This document shows, one piece after another, positions 19,846-31,280 of a stretch of DNA of 64,000 nt (position 1 is the stretch's first letter; every line of letters starts with the position of its first letter). The translations under genes and the position numbers were made by a program. The DNA comes from Symbiodinium natans (lineage: Eukaryota; Sar; Dinophyceae; Suessiales; Symbiodiniaceae). Location of the stretch: NCBI GenBank assembly GCA_905221605.1, contig CAJNDS010000181.1, positions 1 through 64,000 of the forward strand, written 5' to 3'. Under the pieces are notes generated by a model. It was not told where the DNA came from. It searched no databases and was given only the letters and a program-made list of their open reading frames with translations.

Positions 19846-21240
19846 TTTAGGGTTTAGTGTGTAGGTTTCAGGGTTTCGTGTCTTGTGTTTAGGGTTGAGT
19901 GTTAAGTTTAGGGTTTAGGGTTTAGGGTCCAGCGGCTCGGCTAAAACCCAAATAAAACCCTAAACTCTGAAATCCAAACAGTAAGCATCTGAAACCCCGA
20001 CGGGTTTTTGGTTTCAGGTTTAGCTTTAGAAGGGCTCGAGGTTCCGGCTTTGGGGTTTACTGTTTAGGGTCTAGGGTTTAGTGTTCAGGGTTTAGAGTCT
20101 AATGTTTAGGGTTTAGGTTGAAAGGATTAAGGTTTAGTTTTTGGGTTATGTGCTTAAGTGTTTTGGGTTTCGTGCTAAGTGTTTGGGGTTTGTGCTAAGG
20201 GCTTAGTGTTAAGTTTTTAGGGTTAGTGTTTAGGGTTTAGTGTCAAGGGTTTCTGGTTTGGCTTTTAGGTTAAGGGTTTTAAAGATTTTTACAAACTTCA
20301 AAGATCTGGGGAAGGCACCGGGGCTTCCCCAGACCATTGACAACTTGAAAAATCCTTCTGTTTAGGGTTTAGGGTGTAGTTTTCAGGGTTTAGTGTAGGG
20401 TTCAGTGTGTAATGTTTAGGGTTTAGTTTTTAGGGTGTAGTGTTTAAGTGTTTAGGGTTTAGTGTTTAGTAAGGGTTTAGTGATTAAGTGCTTAGGGTTT
20501 CGTGTTCAGTGTTTGGGGTTCATGCTAAGGGCTTAGTGTTAAGCGATTAGGGTGGGTGTTTAGGGTCTAGTGCTGAGTGTTTAGGGTTCAGTGAGGGTTT
20601 CGTTTCTTTGGGTTACGGTTTTTAAGGATGTTTACTAGTGTTCAGGGTTTAGTGTGTAATGTTTAGGGTTTAGTGTTTAGGGTTTCCTGTTAAGTGTTTG
20701 GGGTTTGTGCTAAGGGCTTAGTGTTAAGTTTTTAGGGTTAGTGTTTAGGGTCTGGTGCTGAGTGTTTAGGATTTAGTAGCGCTTAAGTGTTTAGGGTTTC
20801 GTGTCAAGTGTTTCGGGTTCGTGGGCTTAGTGTTAAGTTTTTAGGGTTAGTGTTTAGGGTCTAGTGCTGAGTGTTTAGGGTTTAGTGTTAAGGGTTTCGA
20901 GTTTGTTTTTTTGGACTAAAGGTTTTAAGGATGTTTTACTAGTGTTCAGGGTTTGTGTGTAGGGTTTAGTCTAATGTTTAGGGTCTAGGTTTTAGGGTGT
21001 AGTGTTTAAGTGTTTCGGGTTTAGTGTTTAGGGTCTAGTGCTTAAGTGTTTAGGGTTTCATGTTAAGTGTTTGGGGTTTGTGCTGAGGGCTTAGTGTTAA
21101 GTTTTTGGGTCAGTGTTTAGGGTCTGGTGCTGAGTGTTTAGGGTTTAGTGTTAAGGGTTTCGGGTTTGGTTTTTAGGGTTAAGGGGTTTAAGGGTTTTTA
21201 CAAGTTTACATGATCTGGGGAAGGCACTGGGGCTTCCCCA
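19846..21240 (+). repeat. degenerate telomere-like repeat (TTTAGTG/TTTAGGG/TTAAGTG)
   Basis: Continuous decayed units such as GTTTAGTGTTTAGGG and GTGCTAAGGGCTTAGTG, with a longer-range duplication pattern (similar 150-250 bp blocks recur). No genes seen. Confidence 0.85.
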
Positions 21241-21786
21241 GACCATCTAAACTTTTAAACTCCTGAAAATCTTATACAAATCTTTAAGCTTCTGTTCTAA
21301 CATTCTCAGGATTATGAAGGTTTTAAGCCTTTTAAGCCTTTTAAAGTCCTCAAATTGATTACGTATTTAAGTGGCTGCCCTTTGCGGATTTTAGAGATTT
21401 TTGAAGTTGCCAATGGTCTGGAGAAGCCCCGGCGCCTTCCCCAGACCATATAGTTTTTTTACAAATCCGTAAAACCCTGAAATTCTTACAGTTGTAAATG
21501 GCGGTCCTTTTACGTTTTGAAGATTTTAGGATGTTCAATTCTAAAATCCGTAACTTGCTTAATTTTAAACGGCTGCCCGTTTTAAAGTTTAAGGAATTTT
21601 AGACTTTTAAGGGATAAACGTTTCGAGGTTTTTAAGGGCTTTAAAGCCTTTTAAGATCCTTTAAATCTTAAAAATTTTGAAAGGCTTTAAATACCTTAAA
21701 GCCCTTCAAATTTGAAAAGGGCTGCCCCTTTGAAGGATTTTTAAAATTTGAAATGGTCTGGGGAAGCCCGGTGCCTTCCACAGATC
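20303..21786. repeat. four dispersed copies of a short palindrome
   Basis: ATCTGGGGAAGGCACCGGGG followed by CTTCCCCAGACCAT (about 34 bp, self-complementary arms) occurs near 20303 and 21203, and in related form near 21416 and 21751. The intervening DNA differs, so these look like separate insertions or structured elements. Confidence 0.75.
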
Positions 21787-22259
21787 ATCTAAATTTAAAA
21801 AACCCCTAAAGCCCTGAAAAACTTCTAAATGGCAACCCTTCTAAAATTTTATGGGGCCGCAAGACACAAGTTTCAGAAGCAAAATGCACATAAAAACACT
21901 AGTGTTTTTATAGAGGATAATATAATAGAGCTTTTTGTATTCCAGTGCAGTTTTTACTGCATTTTTTCCGAGGAAAAGGCAGAAAATCAGACAAAGACGA
22001 AGACAGGAAAACCATAGGTGTGGATCATGGGGGGGGGGGCTGTCCATATATATATATATATATATGTATATGTATGTATATATTAGGTTTTAAGGTTTAG
22101 GGTTTAGGGTTTAGGGTAGGGATTAATATCTTTATTCTATTGGGGTTCTTGAGGAAATAGTAGACCAATGTCCTCGGATTCGGCATCCAAAGAGGCCATC
22201 GCGTGCCATGTTTGGCGTCTCCGAACAAAACCCCCTGAGTTGGAGAATGTTCTTTGAAG

Positions 22260-22352
22260 TAGGGTTTAGGGTTTAGGGTTTAGGGTTTAGGGTTTAGGGT
22301 TTAGGGTTTAGGGTTTAGGGTTTAGGGTTTAGGGTTTAGGGTTTAGGGTTTA
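22260..22352 (+). repeat. TTTAGGG array
   Basis: Thirteen near-perfect units. The preceding 21240-22250 stretch is diverged AT-rich sequence with a G run and (TA)n at 22030-22083 and no gene I can support. Confidence 0.95.
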
Positions 22353-22794
22353 GGTCTTGGGATCCTACAAGGATTTAGTCTCTGGGTGTGTAGTGTAGGC
22401 TTACGATGCTGGCTAGGCCTGCTGCTCGGTCAAATGCTAGAAAAGTCGGAGTACACCATACCGCGAAGCCTGAGCCAAATTCGGTGTTTTTTTTTGGCCA
22501 CCCCCCAAGCAGACTAAATCGTTTTGGGTTTTGGGGTTAGGGATTTAGGGCTTAGGGCTTACGGTATGGGGTCTAGGGTTTAGGGTTTTGAATCCCCAGT
22601 CATGGTCGGGGTACTGCACGGTTACAGGATGCCAAGGTTTGTAGCACGCTTCGTCGGTCCTTACGAGTGAAGGAGGCCTCATGGATTAGGGTTTAGGATC
22701 CCCAGGTCCAAAATCAAAAGCCCCCACAAGAGCTTCTACCTACTTTTCCTACGTGACGTCCTCTCGCCCGCATATACGACACACACAGACATGC

Positions 22795-23030
22795 AAACAT
22801 ATATGTGTGTGTGTGTGTGTATACATGTATGTATATATATATATATGTATATGTGTGTGTCCATGCATACAGAAGAATGTTTTTTGTATACATATTCTTA
22901 TACATGCAGAAGTGTGGGTGTGTGCAAGTACAAAGACATCAGTATCTATCTATCTATATATATATATGTATGTGATTAGCAAAAAAATCTGTGACATCTA
23001 CAGATACATATATATATATATACATATGTT
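22795..23030. repeat. compound (TG)n/(TA)n/(TATC)n microsatellites
   Basis: (GT)n at about 22805-22820, several (TA)n runs and (TATC)n near 22940, ending in TATATACATATG before telomere-like repeat. Confidence 0.9.
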
Positions 23031-23502
23031 TAGGGTTTGGGGTTTGCCTAAACCTTAAGCGCTACATCCTAAACCCTAGAAGGTCTGATGGGTTTAAGGG
23101 CTCCGGCAACTTGCTCTTCTTTTAAGCCTCCTTGGCCCCAGCCTCAGTCACGTGTTAAGAGGGTACCCAGTCACAGACCGTGCCGCCACACTGGGTGCCC
23201 GAAGCACTCTCTACTTAAGAATAATCAGCATGGGCCGCAAACCTCCCGGGGCTTCGCGTCTCAGCTTGAACGAAGAAGCTGTTTGGATCCGATGGATTCC
23301 AGGGGACTCAGCAATGAAGCGCAGCTCCTTGCGCGATATAAGCCTGCTGCGCTTCACAGTTTGAACCCCCCCTTCGTTTTGATCACGGGCTGAGGTTGCA
23401 TGCCGCTGTTGAACCCCTTAACAAGAACTGCCTTTGAAACCCCAGAGCCCTTCAACCTCCTTCAACCCCGAAAACCTTACTTGTAGGCCCTAAATCATGC
23501 CT

Positions 23503-23637
23503 AAACCCTAAACCCTGAACCCTGAACCCTGAGCCCTAAACCCTAAACCCTAAACCCTAAACCCTAAACCCTAAACCCTAAACCCTAAACCCTAAACCCT
23601 AAACCCTAAACCCTAAACCCTAGCCCTAAACCCTAAT
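23503..23637 (-). repeat. CCCTAAA array
   Basis: About 19 units with CCCTGAA variants at the start. Confidence 0.95.
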
Positions 23638-23970
23638 CAGATCCCTGAGCCCAAAACCGCCATAGAACCCACCCGCGGGAGACTTACCGGCCCCGTCCTT
23701 CCGAATATAAATGCCTTGCGGGAGGCGTAGGGGACGGCTCCGCGGCCGCCACCGGTTCCCCAGCAGGAGTTTAGGGTTTAGGGTTTAGGGTTTAGGGTTT
23801 AGGGTTTAGGGTTTGGGGTTTAGAGTTTGGGGTTTAGCGTTTAGCGTTTAGGGTTTAGGGTTTAGGGGTGGAGTGTGCGTGGGCGATGTTGGGGTGCCCT
23901 CTCTGGTGCAAAGTCAAATTCCAGAGCCTCTTGGACTACTGAGAACTGGGAAAGCCGGTCTCCGAGTAGG

Positions 23971-24108
23971 AGGATGGGCTATTAGGCCTTAAAATCCCCC
24001 AGAATGAGCCCTACAAAGGGCCTTTTAAGGGATTATAGGGTATAACAATCCCCATAATGAGCCCTATAAAGGGCCTTTTAAGGGTTGTAGGGTATAATAG
24101 CCCATCCT
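23971..24108. mobile_element. MITE-like element with internal tandem duplication
   Basis: Inverted termini AGGATGGGCTATTA and TAATAGCCCATCCT enclose two copies of a roughly 55-bp segment (CCC.TAATGAGCCCTA.AAAGG, GCCTTTTAAGGG). The sequence TTGTAG follows directly, so the element could end an intron on the plus strand. Related fragments near 6040-6080 and 15975-16010. Confidence 0.7.
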
Positions 24109-24113
24109 TGTAG

Positions 24114-24233
24114 GAGATGATGCGCGGCGGAGGGGCCCCCTACGCCCCCGGCAAAGCTCAAACAGTTGATGGGCAGCGGCAGCACGTGAAGCGCCCTCTT
24201 GGCACATGCGAGAATCCTGAGACTGATCCCTAA
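24114..24233. CDS. candidate exon, strand unresolved
   Basis: Plus: TTGTAG, then 39 codons (EMMRGGGAPYAPGKAQTVDG...) to a TAA inside CCCTAAACCC. Minus: CAGTCTCAG, then equally good readings (SRMCQEGASRAAAAHQLFEL, or ILACAKRALHVLPLPINCLS). Coding is plausible; which strand is not decidable by eye. Confidence 0.35.
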
Positions 24234-24464
24234 ACCCTAAACCCTAAACCCTAAACCCTAAACCCTAAACCCTAAACCCTAAACCCTAAACCCTAAACCC
24301 TAAACCCTAAACCCTATAACCCTAAACCCTCTGCACAACGATCCAGGCCTCCCGAGGTTTCCCCCCTAAACCCTAAGCCCTCATCCTTCTCGTCACTTTC
24401 CATAGTGACTTAGTCCTCGAAGCAAACCCAAGCCTCGAAACCCGAAAACCTGAACATGCTTGTA

Positions 24465-24558
24465 GGGTTTAGGGTTTAGGGTTTAGGGTTTAGGGTTTAG
24501 GGTTTAGGGTTTAGGGTTTAGGGTTTAGGGTTTAGGGTTTAGGGTTTAGGGTTTAGGG
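24465..24558 (+). repeat. TTTAGGG array
   Basis: Thirteen near-perfect units, opposed to a CCCTAAA array at 24229-24315 across an island of about 130 bp. Confidence 0.95.
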
Positions 24559-25486
24559 TACAGCACGAAATCACGGGCCTGTTCTTGAAAAGGCACCGCA
24601 TCCTGCATAGGCGATCTGCAATTCGGATTCCCGACTCGAAGGTTCATGGGTAGTTAACCCTAAACCCTAAACCCTAAACCCTAAACCCCAAACCCTAAAC
24701 CCTAAACCCTAAACCCGTTCTATGTACCCTCATTACGGGCAGCCTTTTGGAAGCTGGACCTGCTGACTGCCGGACACCCCACCTGCCTTGTTGAGTACCC
24801 GTAACCCTAAACCCTAAACCCTAAACCTGTAACCGCACTTGTGACACCGCCGCACTTGCAGTGCTTCCTTTGGGCTTCCCAGAAACCCTAAACCCTAAAC
24901 TAAACCCAAGGTTCAAGGGTTCAGGGGGCCTGACCTGAAATCAGCACATGATGATGCCAAGGCTTTCGTCACATCCGCCACCCAAACAAGCCACATATGC
25001 ACACAGAGAGAGGCGTGGAGCACAAACCGGCTCTCCGAAAATGCTCCGGTTCTTCAAGAAGTTTCTAGGGCGCTACCTCCACAATGCACGCAGGGCGTAC
25101 AAGGTTTAGGATTTCAGCTACTTCGGGCAATGTTACTTGAGTTGAAATCAGTTCAGTACACTGCTACTTGGCCCCAGATATGTTCACACAGCTACTTTCT
25201 GCTTGGGGAAATGCCGCAGACGTCGGCATCTTAGATTTCCCTGCGCTGCCTCGGCTGCAGGCCTCTCTGGCTACCACTCTGAGAAGGGGAGTGCTCTTCG
25301 TGGCCCCCCCTTACATAAAGGGCTCTTCGTGGCCCGCATGTCTCATTCGAGCCGCTTCAAGCTGGGTCAAAGCAATCGAAACTTTCCTGTACGCTCTACA
25401 CCCTATTTGACGGGGTTCAGATCCTTGCAGGACACCTTTGCACGGCCCTAAACCCTAAACCCTAAACCCTAAGTTCAATGGCTTAC

Positions 25487-25546
25487 CCAGCTTGGCAGCA
25501 GCTGCCTCTTCAAGGGGCCTTTGCACTTCTCTTGACGTCTCGTGTT
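25487..25546 (-). CDS. candidate exon, unknown protein
   Basis: Sense CCCTAAACCCAG, then a short helix-like peptide (HETSREVQRPLEEAAAAKL) and a GTAAGCC donor, the most consensus-like donor of the islands. The plus strand is open as well but has weaker signals. Confidence 0.5.
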
Positions 25547-25799
25547 CTGGGTTTAGGGTTTAGGTTTAGGGTGTAGGGTTTAGGGTTTAGGGTTTAGGGT
25601 ATAGGGTATAGGGTTTAGGGTTTAGGGTTTAGGGTTTAGCGGCAACGGCTCCTGCACGGCCTATACCGAGACACCCTACCATTCCCCGCACGGCACTTTT
25701 CAAACCCGAGGGAGAGTAGAGGATCAAAAAAAGTACAGTACCCTTGTTGCTTAAATCAGGTTCATGAGGGATCCCTAAACCCTAAACCCGTTTTGAACC

Positions 25800-25889
25800 C
25801 CAAACCCTAAACCCTAAACCCTAAACCCTAAACCCTAAACCCTAAACCCTAAACCCTAAACCCTAAACCCTAAACCTAAACCCTAAACC
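25800..25889 (-). repeat. CCCTAAA array
   Basis: About twelve units, left flank of the 25917-26014 island. Confidence 0.95.
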
Positions 25890-25916
25890 AGGGCATAGGG
25901 GTACCGGTCCTCTTAG

Positions 25917-26014
25917 GGCTCAACACCGGGACGTTGTGGGCAAGCGGCCTCCAAAGGTCGCGAAACGGATGCAGCTGCCGACTTCCGCGAGCACGGGCTC
26001 CGGCCGCGTGTGGG
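25917..26014 (+). CDS. candidate exon, unknown protein
   Basis: GGTCCTCTTAG precedes 32 open basic codons (AQHRDVVGKRPPKVAKRMQL...), then GGG|GTGTAGGG. Flanked by CCCTAAA on the left and a TTTAGGG array on the right. The minus strand is also partly open. Confidence 0.45.
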
Positions 26015-26145
26015 GTGTAGGGTTTAGGGTTTAGGGTTTAGGGTTTAGGGTTTAGGGTTTAGGGTTTAGGGTTTAGGGTTTAGGGTTTAGGGTTTAGGGT
26101 TTAGGGTTCAGGGTTTAGGGTTTAGGGTTTAGGGTTTAGGGCCTA
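26015..26145 (+). repeat. TTTAGGG array
   Basis: About 18 units with single TTCAGGG variants. Confidence 0.95.
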
Positions 26146-26201
26146 GGGTTACCTAAACCCGAAACCCTCAGCCCTAAAACCCTGAACCCTAAACTGCAAG
26201 G

Positions 26202-26321
26202 ATGTCAGGCTTTGTGGGTTTCGGGCGTGAGAATGGCTACCTGTCTCCGGCTATCTCTGAAATGATCTGGCCTCAGACTTTTCTTGAAGGGAGGGGGATC
26301 CGAGAGGGAGGGATTCTTTAA
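26202..26321. CDS. small ORF or exon, strand unresolved
   Basis: Plus: ATG at 26202 after CTGCAAG, 39 codons (MSGFVGFGRENGYLSPAISE...) and TAA. Minus: TTCAAG, then KSLRPDHFRDSRRQ and a GTAGCC donor. Both are plausible. Confidence 0.3.
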
Positions 26322-26326
26322 TGTTA

Positions 26327-26394
26327 GGGTTAAGGGTTAAGGGTTAAGGGTTAAGGGTTAAGGGTTAAGGGTTAAGGGTTAAGGGTTAAGGGCG
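26327..26394 (+). repeat. TTAAGGG variant array
   Basis: About nine consecutive TTAAGGG units, a homogeneous variant of TTTAGGG, joined directly to normal TTTAGGG units. Confidence 0.95.
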
Positions 26395-28320
26395 TTTAGG
26401 GTTTAGGGTTTAGGGTTTAAGGTTTAAGGCTCAGTTTAGGGTTCTATGCGCGGGCCTGCGGCTGAGCCAGGCCCTGACCCTTCTGACCCGGAACTAGCCT
26501 GGCCCATCCGTGACGGAATAAAGAAGTTTTATTGCAAGTAAGCAGTGGACTTGAGTTGAGGCCTAAACCCTAAAAAGGAATAGGTTTGGGTGGTTTTGCC
26601 GCACTTCACGAAGCTCTCGAGCTTGTTCCAAGCCTAACCTTCACAGCATCTACGGCCTATTACAGCAAACCCTAAACCCTAAACCCTGAACCCTAAACCC
26701 TAAACCCTAAACCCTAAATAAAGCAAGGCTTAGGGTGTGGGGCTTCGTGTCATGCCCTAGGCAGCCCGGAAGCCTGCCAGAAGCCGGGCGAATGTGCCTA
26801 AATAGGGAGTAAGGGCCGTAAAGCACCTCCTGTATAGGGACCTTTGGGGTCCAAACATATAAGAATGAGGTACATGGACCCTAAACCTCAAACCCCTAAA
26901 CCCTAAACCTTAAACCCTAAACCCGTAGGGTGAAGTAGGGTTTGGGGCTTGGGGTTTGGGTCTCCATGTCCGTGCACTTCTACTCGCTGGCGCGGGGGGC
27001 CCCTCCGGCGTTGTAGCAACAACCCTGAACACTCGGCCATGAGTGTGTCACGGAAGCGGCAGCGAATTCACCTAACTACGATTGCACGCAGCCGGCTCGA
27101 GATGAACTCACGAACGATGCCCTATTTGCTTTCAGGGGAATTCGGGGCCGAACCCGCAACTCGGTCAGACAACTCCTCAGCCCTTGAAAGCTGGCAAATC
27201 TCGGTTGAAACCCCAAAATTCCCCAAAACACCAGGGTTTTTTCCACCAGGAACCTCCAAACTGGGACACCCGCGCTAGCTGAAGTGTCGGTTTCGCACGC
27301 CCGGGTTTCAGGCATTCCATGCACCCTTAAGCCCGAAACTCTTTCGAAACCAAGATCTGGCGCCTCCGCCCATTACTTCGGATGCAGGCTTCCCAACAAA
27401 CAACAAAGAACCATCAACCAGCCGTGACCATACACATCGCCCAAAACACTTTCAGGAGCGTTCCCTGCTGCCCTCTTCATCTAGAAGTTTCCTGTGTCGA
27501 GTTTGCGTGGGGAAGAATTAAGCCCTAAACCCTAAACCCTAAACCCTATACCCTAAACCCTAAACCCTAACCCCCTTTTTATTCCAAAAGAAGTGTAGCC
27601 CTGACGCTCAAGACTGAACCCCCAGTAACCATGGAGCCAAACTCGGGCCCCCGAATCGCGCCCACCCCTCAGTTTTTAGGTATGAGGTTTTTTTGGGTCT
27701 GGGGTGTAGGGTTTAGGGTTTAGGGTTTATGTGATAAGTAGGGCAACTTGCGCTCCATAGCTGAGTCGATGTTGCATGGTCAAGTAAACCCAAAGACTTA
27801 GCAGCCCAGAATCAAACATCTCATGTTAAGGGTACCCTTGTGTTGGTTGGGATTACTTTATAAGGGAACCCCGGATCCAAGAACAAGGAGAAGGGTACCA
27901 GTGGTACCCTAAACCCAAAACCCTTTTGAACCTGGAAGCTGCTTCATGCCCTAAACCCTAAACCCTAAACCCTAAACCCTCAACCCTCAACCCTAAACCC
28001 TGAACCCTAAACCCTAAACCCTAAACCCTAAACCCTAAACCCTATCTGAGAAGGTCATCCGGGCCCTGCGCAGAAAGCTGACCCAGCCCTAAGCCCTCCA
28101 GATTCTCATGCCGCAGCTGAACTGGGTCCACGGATCATGCCTCCGGGGGCTTAGGAGTTCGGCGTGGATACCTTTAGGGTTTAGGGTTTAGGGTTTAGGG
28201 TTTGGGGTTTAGGGTTTAGGGTTTGGGGTTTGGGGTTTGGGGTTTGGGGTTTGGGGTTTAGGGTATCTCCCACAACTCCCGGATCATGGCGGTAGGATTC
28301 AAGCCAGGGTTGTTTTGGCT

Positions 28321-28420
28321 CACGGCGCGGTTAGCGGCCGGTAGTATAGAGGGGGTAAGTAGGGGAACCTTATGAAACCAACAGTAAGACAAAACAAGGA
28401 CACGGCGCGGTTAGCGGCCG
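28321..28420. mobile_element. 60-bp insertion between perfect 20-bp direct repeats
   Basis: The sequence CACGGCGCGGTTAGCGGCCG occurs identically at 28321-28340 and 28401-28420. The 60 bp between start GTAG and end AACAAGGA, so removal as an intron would restore one target copy. This is the geometry expected of an introner. Confidence 0.6.
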
Positions 28421-28946
28421 TGGTCCGTAAGCACACCGAAATGTGGTTTTAACCCACGCATGACAGTGTTTCGCTGTTCAAACGTGTTTTGCGGAGACCT
28501 TTTTTTGTTAACGTGCAGTGAATCCTAAGCATTGTTGTAGTCAAAGGTACCACGCCTGCCAGTGTTTTGAGTGTTTTGACATCCTCATATTATGAGTAGG
28601 TGTTTGCGCGTTTTGTGTGTTTTTGCGGTCCGGTGTTTTGTGGTAGCTTAGGGCCTTGGGTCCTCGCTCTCGCTCTCCCAACCGCTTCCCCAGGCTTAGG
28701 GTGTAAGATTTTGGGTTGTCAGGGTCTAGGGTTTAGGGTTTATGGTATAGCCCAGGGCACTGTACGGGTTTAGGCTTAGGGTCTTTAAAATGTGAGCTCT
28801 TGTAGCTGGAGGATGACTTGGGTGTACTCCTGTGTCAATGCTGGAAGTGTTGACTAGAAGAGTGCATGTAAAAGGCTGGAACTGTAGACTAGAAGAGTGT
28901 ATATAAAACACGGCAAGGAAGCAGAAGCTGTCTGAACCAGAAACAA

Positions 28947-29028
28947 TCCCCCCCTCCCCTCCCTCCGCCCCCTCCCCCCCCGCCCCCCCCTCCCCCCCCC
29001 CCCCCCCCCCCCCCCCCCGCCCCCCCTA
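28947..29028 (+). repeat. C-rich tract
   Basis: About 80 bases of C runs with sparse T and G, followed 70 bp later by a G run (29096-29106). Possibly the arms of an old element. Confidence 0.85.
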
Positions 29029-29140
29029 GGTTCTTTAATAACCCTAATTAAGCTTAAGTCTCCCCGAATAGCCTTAATGATGGGGGGAACCTTGGGGGGG
29101 GGGGGGTAGATAGAGGGGGGGTAGTAGGGGAACCCATGAT

Positions 29141-29227
29141 GGTTAGTAGGGAATGAGGTACCCTATATAATCCCTCAAAGCGTCTATACAGGGGTAGGGT
29201 ACTTTATTCCCTCATTCCTTACTAACC
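29141..29227. mobile_element. MITE-like element, GGTTAGTAGGGAATGAGG family
   Basis: Inverted ends GGTTAGTAGGGAATGAGG and CCCTCATTCCTTACTAACC, with internal TACCCTA and TAGGGTA. A related element at 59957-60080 has the same GAGGGAATGAGG core. Confidence 0.7.
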
Positions 29228-29527
29228 AACAGTAAGTTTTGTGCCTGCTGGCTCCTCTTTGGGTCCTAGCTCCTCTTTGGGTTGAGGGGTTGAGGGTTAA
29301 GAGTTTAATTCGGGATTTAGGGGTATAGGGTTTACGGGTAAGGGGTTTAGGGGTTAGCTGTTTCTTTTGGCCACCGGGGTGTTGATTTTAGGGTTTACGG
29401 TTGGGCAGTACCCTACTTCCTGCGCACCTAACCCTACAAGTACTTCCAGCCGTCATGAACCCTAAACCCTAAAGCCTAAACCCTAAACCCTAAACCCTAA
29501 ACCCTAAACCCAAAAGCCCTCTTAAAC

Positions 29528-29597
29528 CTGTACAACCTCCTGACGGGCCGGCCCGACTTATAGAATCGTCCATGAGCCATGAGCCTCCAAGTGAAAC
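29528..29597 (-). CDS. candidate exon, unknown protein
   Basis: GTATTCTTTCAG (good pyrimidine tract) precedes 22 open basic codons (FTWRLMAHGRFYKSGRPVRR...), then TACAG|GTTTAAG. On the plus strand NLYNLLTGRPDL and a stop can be read, so strand is probable only. Confidence 0.45.
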
Positions 29598-30470
29598 CTG
29601 AAAGAATACGTGGCTTTAAACTTTAGGGTTTAGGGTTTATGGAACCTGAACCCTAAACCCTAGCCCTAAACCCTAAACCCTAAACCCCAAACATTCTCCC
29701 TGAGTCCCAGGTCCACAGACCCTACAGAGGGCCCAGATGGGTTTTATCGTGATTCTTTGCCTCCTGGCCGAACTCAAGTCCACTCTTCGCTGGAAAAGCT
29801 GGCCAGAAAAAGCTAGGGGTTTCTGTTTAGGGTTTAGGGTGTAGGATTTAGGGTTTAGGGTTTAGGGTTTACGGTTTAGGGTTTAGGGTTTAGGGTTTAG
29901 GGTTTAGTCTGGGGCTTACCATGGCTTATCCCTCGCTAGTTGGGTTCGGTTTTCCGAGGCTTTGGGTCTATTCTTGGATCTCCGGTGGTCCCTAAACCCT
30001 AAACCCTAAACCCTAAACCCTGAACCCTGAACCCTGAACCCTAAACCCTAAACCCTAAACCCTTTCTGAGCAACGGACTTTGGAGGCTGCCGGCAAACAT
30101 GCAACTTCTCAGAAGTCACCCTAGACCCTCAACCCTAAACCCTAAACCCTAAACCCGAACCCTAAACCTAAACTACGTACCCCTCCCCTTTCCAGGCATG
30201 GCAAGATGCTCTGTAGCCGCTCGACACATCGGTCCAAGGACCTTGCAGAAAGCGGGGTGCATGGTTTGGCATTTGGGGGGGTTTGGGGCTTAGGGCTTAG
30301 GGCCTAGGGTTTAGCTTTGGACCACTTTATCGCTTGACTGCATAGGGACGATTCAGCTTTGCAGGAGCCGGCCATGCAACGAAAGACGATGCCTTTTGAC
30401 GCGCAGCAGATTCCATGGCACAGTCGCCCGCAAGCCAGCAGGACCTCCTACATCTAAGCAAGCTCCGCTC

Positions 30471-30926
30471 TTAGGCCACCAGCGCCGATGCCGTGGCGGA
30501 GACATACTTCCAGGTGGCCGGCAGCGACTTCACGCGCTTGTAGTACCTGGCGAGGCGGTGGATGCGGCTCTCAACCAAGATCAGTCGGAACTTGGCATCC
30601 TTGTCCTTGCGGTTCTTCTCCAAGTGCTTGCGGATGGACACTGCCTTCTTGATGAGGTAGTACAAATCCTCCGGCAGGGTGGGTGCCAAACCATTCGTCT
30701 TCAGGATGCGCAGGATGTGGTTGCCCGTGACATTCTTGACCTGGGGGATACCGAAGCTATCTCGCAAGGTCACGCCAATCTGAGATGGGGTCAGGCCCTT
30801 CTTGGCGAGCTTGCAGATGTGCTCGCCAACATCCTCTGGCTTCATCTTCAGCCACGTGGGCGGAGTGCGCTTGTAAGGAATTGCCGAGGAGGCAATGCCC
30901 TTGCCCTTGCCGTACATGCGCCCCAT
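30471..30926 (-). CDS. RPS13: 40S ribosomal protein S13 (uS15), tandem copy 3 in transcription order
   Basis: A 151-residue protein starting [20 protein letters not shown], the usual full length of eukaryotic RPS13. The N-terminal S13/S15 region (about 1-60) is followed by the S15 domain (about 70-145), with the G.TPSQIG and IPQVKNVTG blocks of the family. It binds the central region of 18S rRNA in the small subunit. Intronless, stop TAA. The 13 bases before ATG follow CTGATAG, a candidate trans-splice acceptor shared by all three copies. The protein is identical to the other two copies. Confidence 0.97.
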   Translation of the reverse strand: MGRMYGKGKGIASSAIPYKRTPPTWLKMKPEDVGEHICKLAKKGLTPSQIGVTLRDSFGIPQVKNVTGNHILRILKTNGLAPTLPEDLYYLIKKAVSIRKHLEKNRKDKDAKFRLILVESRIHRLARYYKRVKSLPATWKYVSATASALVA

Positions 30927-31198
30927 GTTTTCGCCACTCTATCAGCTACACTACGATGGGCACGCTGGGCTTCCAGATCTATGCTGCTTGTGCCGCCTCG
31001 GCGATGATTTTGAACAACTGCTCTGGACTAGATACCAGACCGTCAAGACTGCCGTGCTCTTGGGTCGAGAAAGTCCAACAGATAAGAGTATGGCAATGGA
31101 GCCTGCAATGTACATACATCCGGAACTGTCTAGACCTCCTCCCCTTGCAGTGCAAGCACCGATCACGTGCAATGAGCCAGCAGCTGGCAAAAAAAAGT

Positions 31199-31263
31199 TT
31201 TTCACTCGCAGCAATTCTTTGATCGAAAGGTTGCCTGACACCCAGCTACAGCATGGCCTACAT
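31199..31263. repeat. conserved RPS13 intergenic block, copy 1
   Basis: About 65 bp (TTTCACTCGCAGCAATTCTT... to CATGGCCTACAT) nearly identical to 31947-32011, just downstream of the RPS13 stop. The rest of the 354-bp spacer is diverged from the 290-bp spacer of the next interval. Confidence 0.9.
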
Positions 31264-31280
31264 GCAAGCAAGCTCTGCTC

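Noticed and set aside
23152-23364. Possible copia-type RNase H remnant (VWIRWIPGDSAMKRSSL)
   Set aside because: A single short resemblance without the ADxLTK block or other retroelement motifs.
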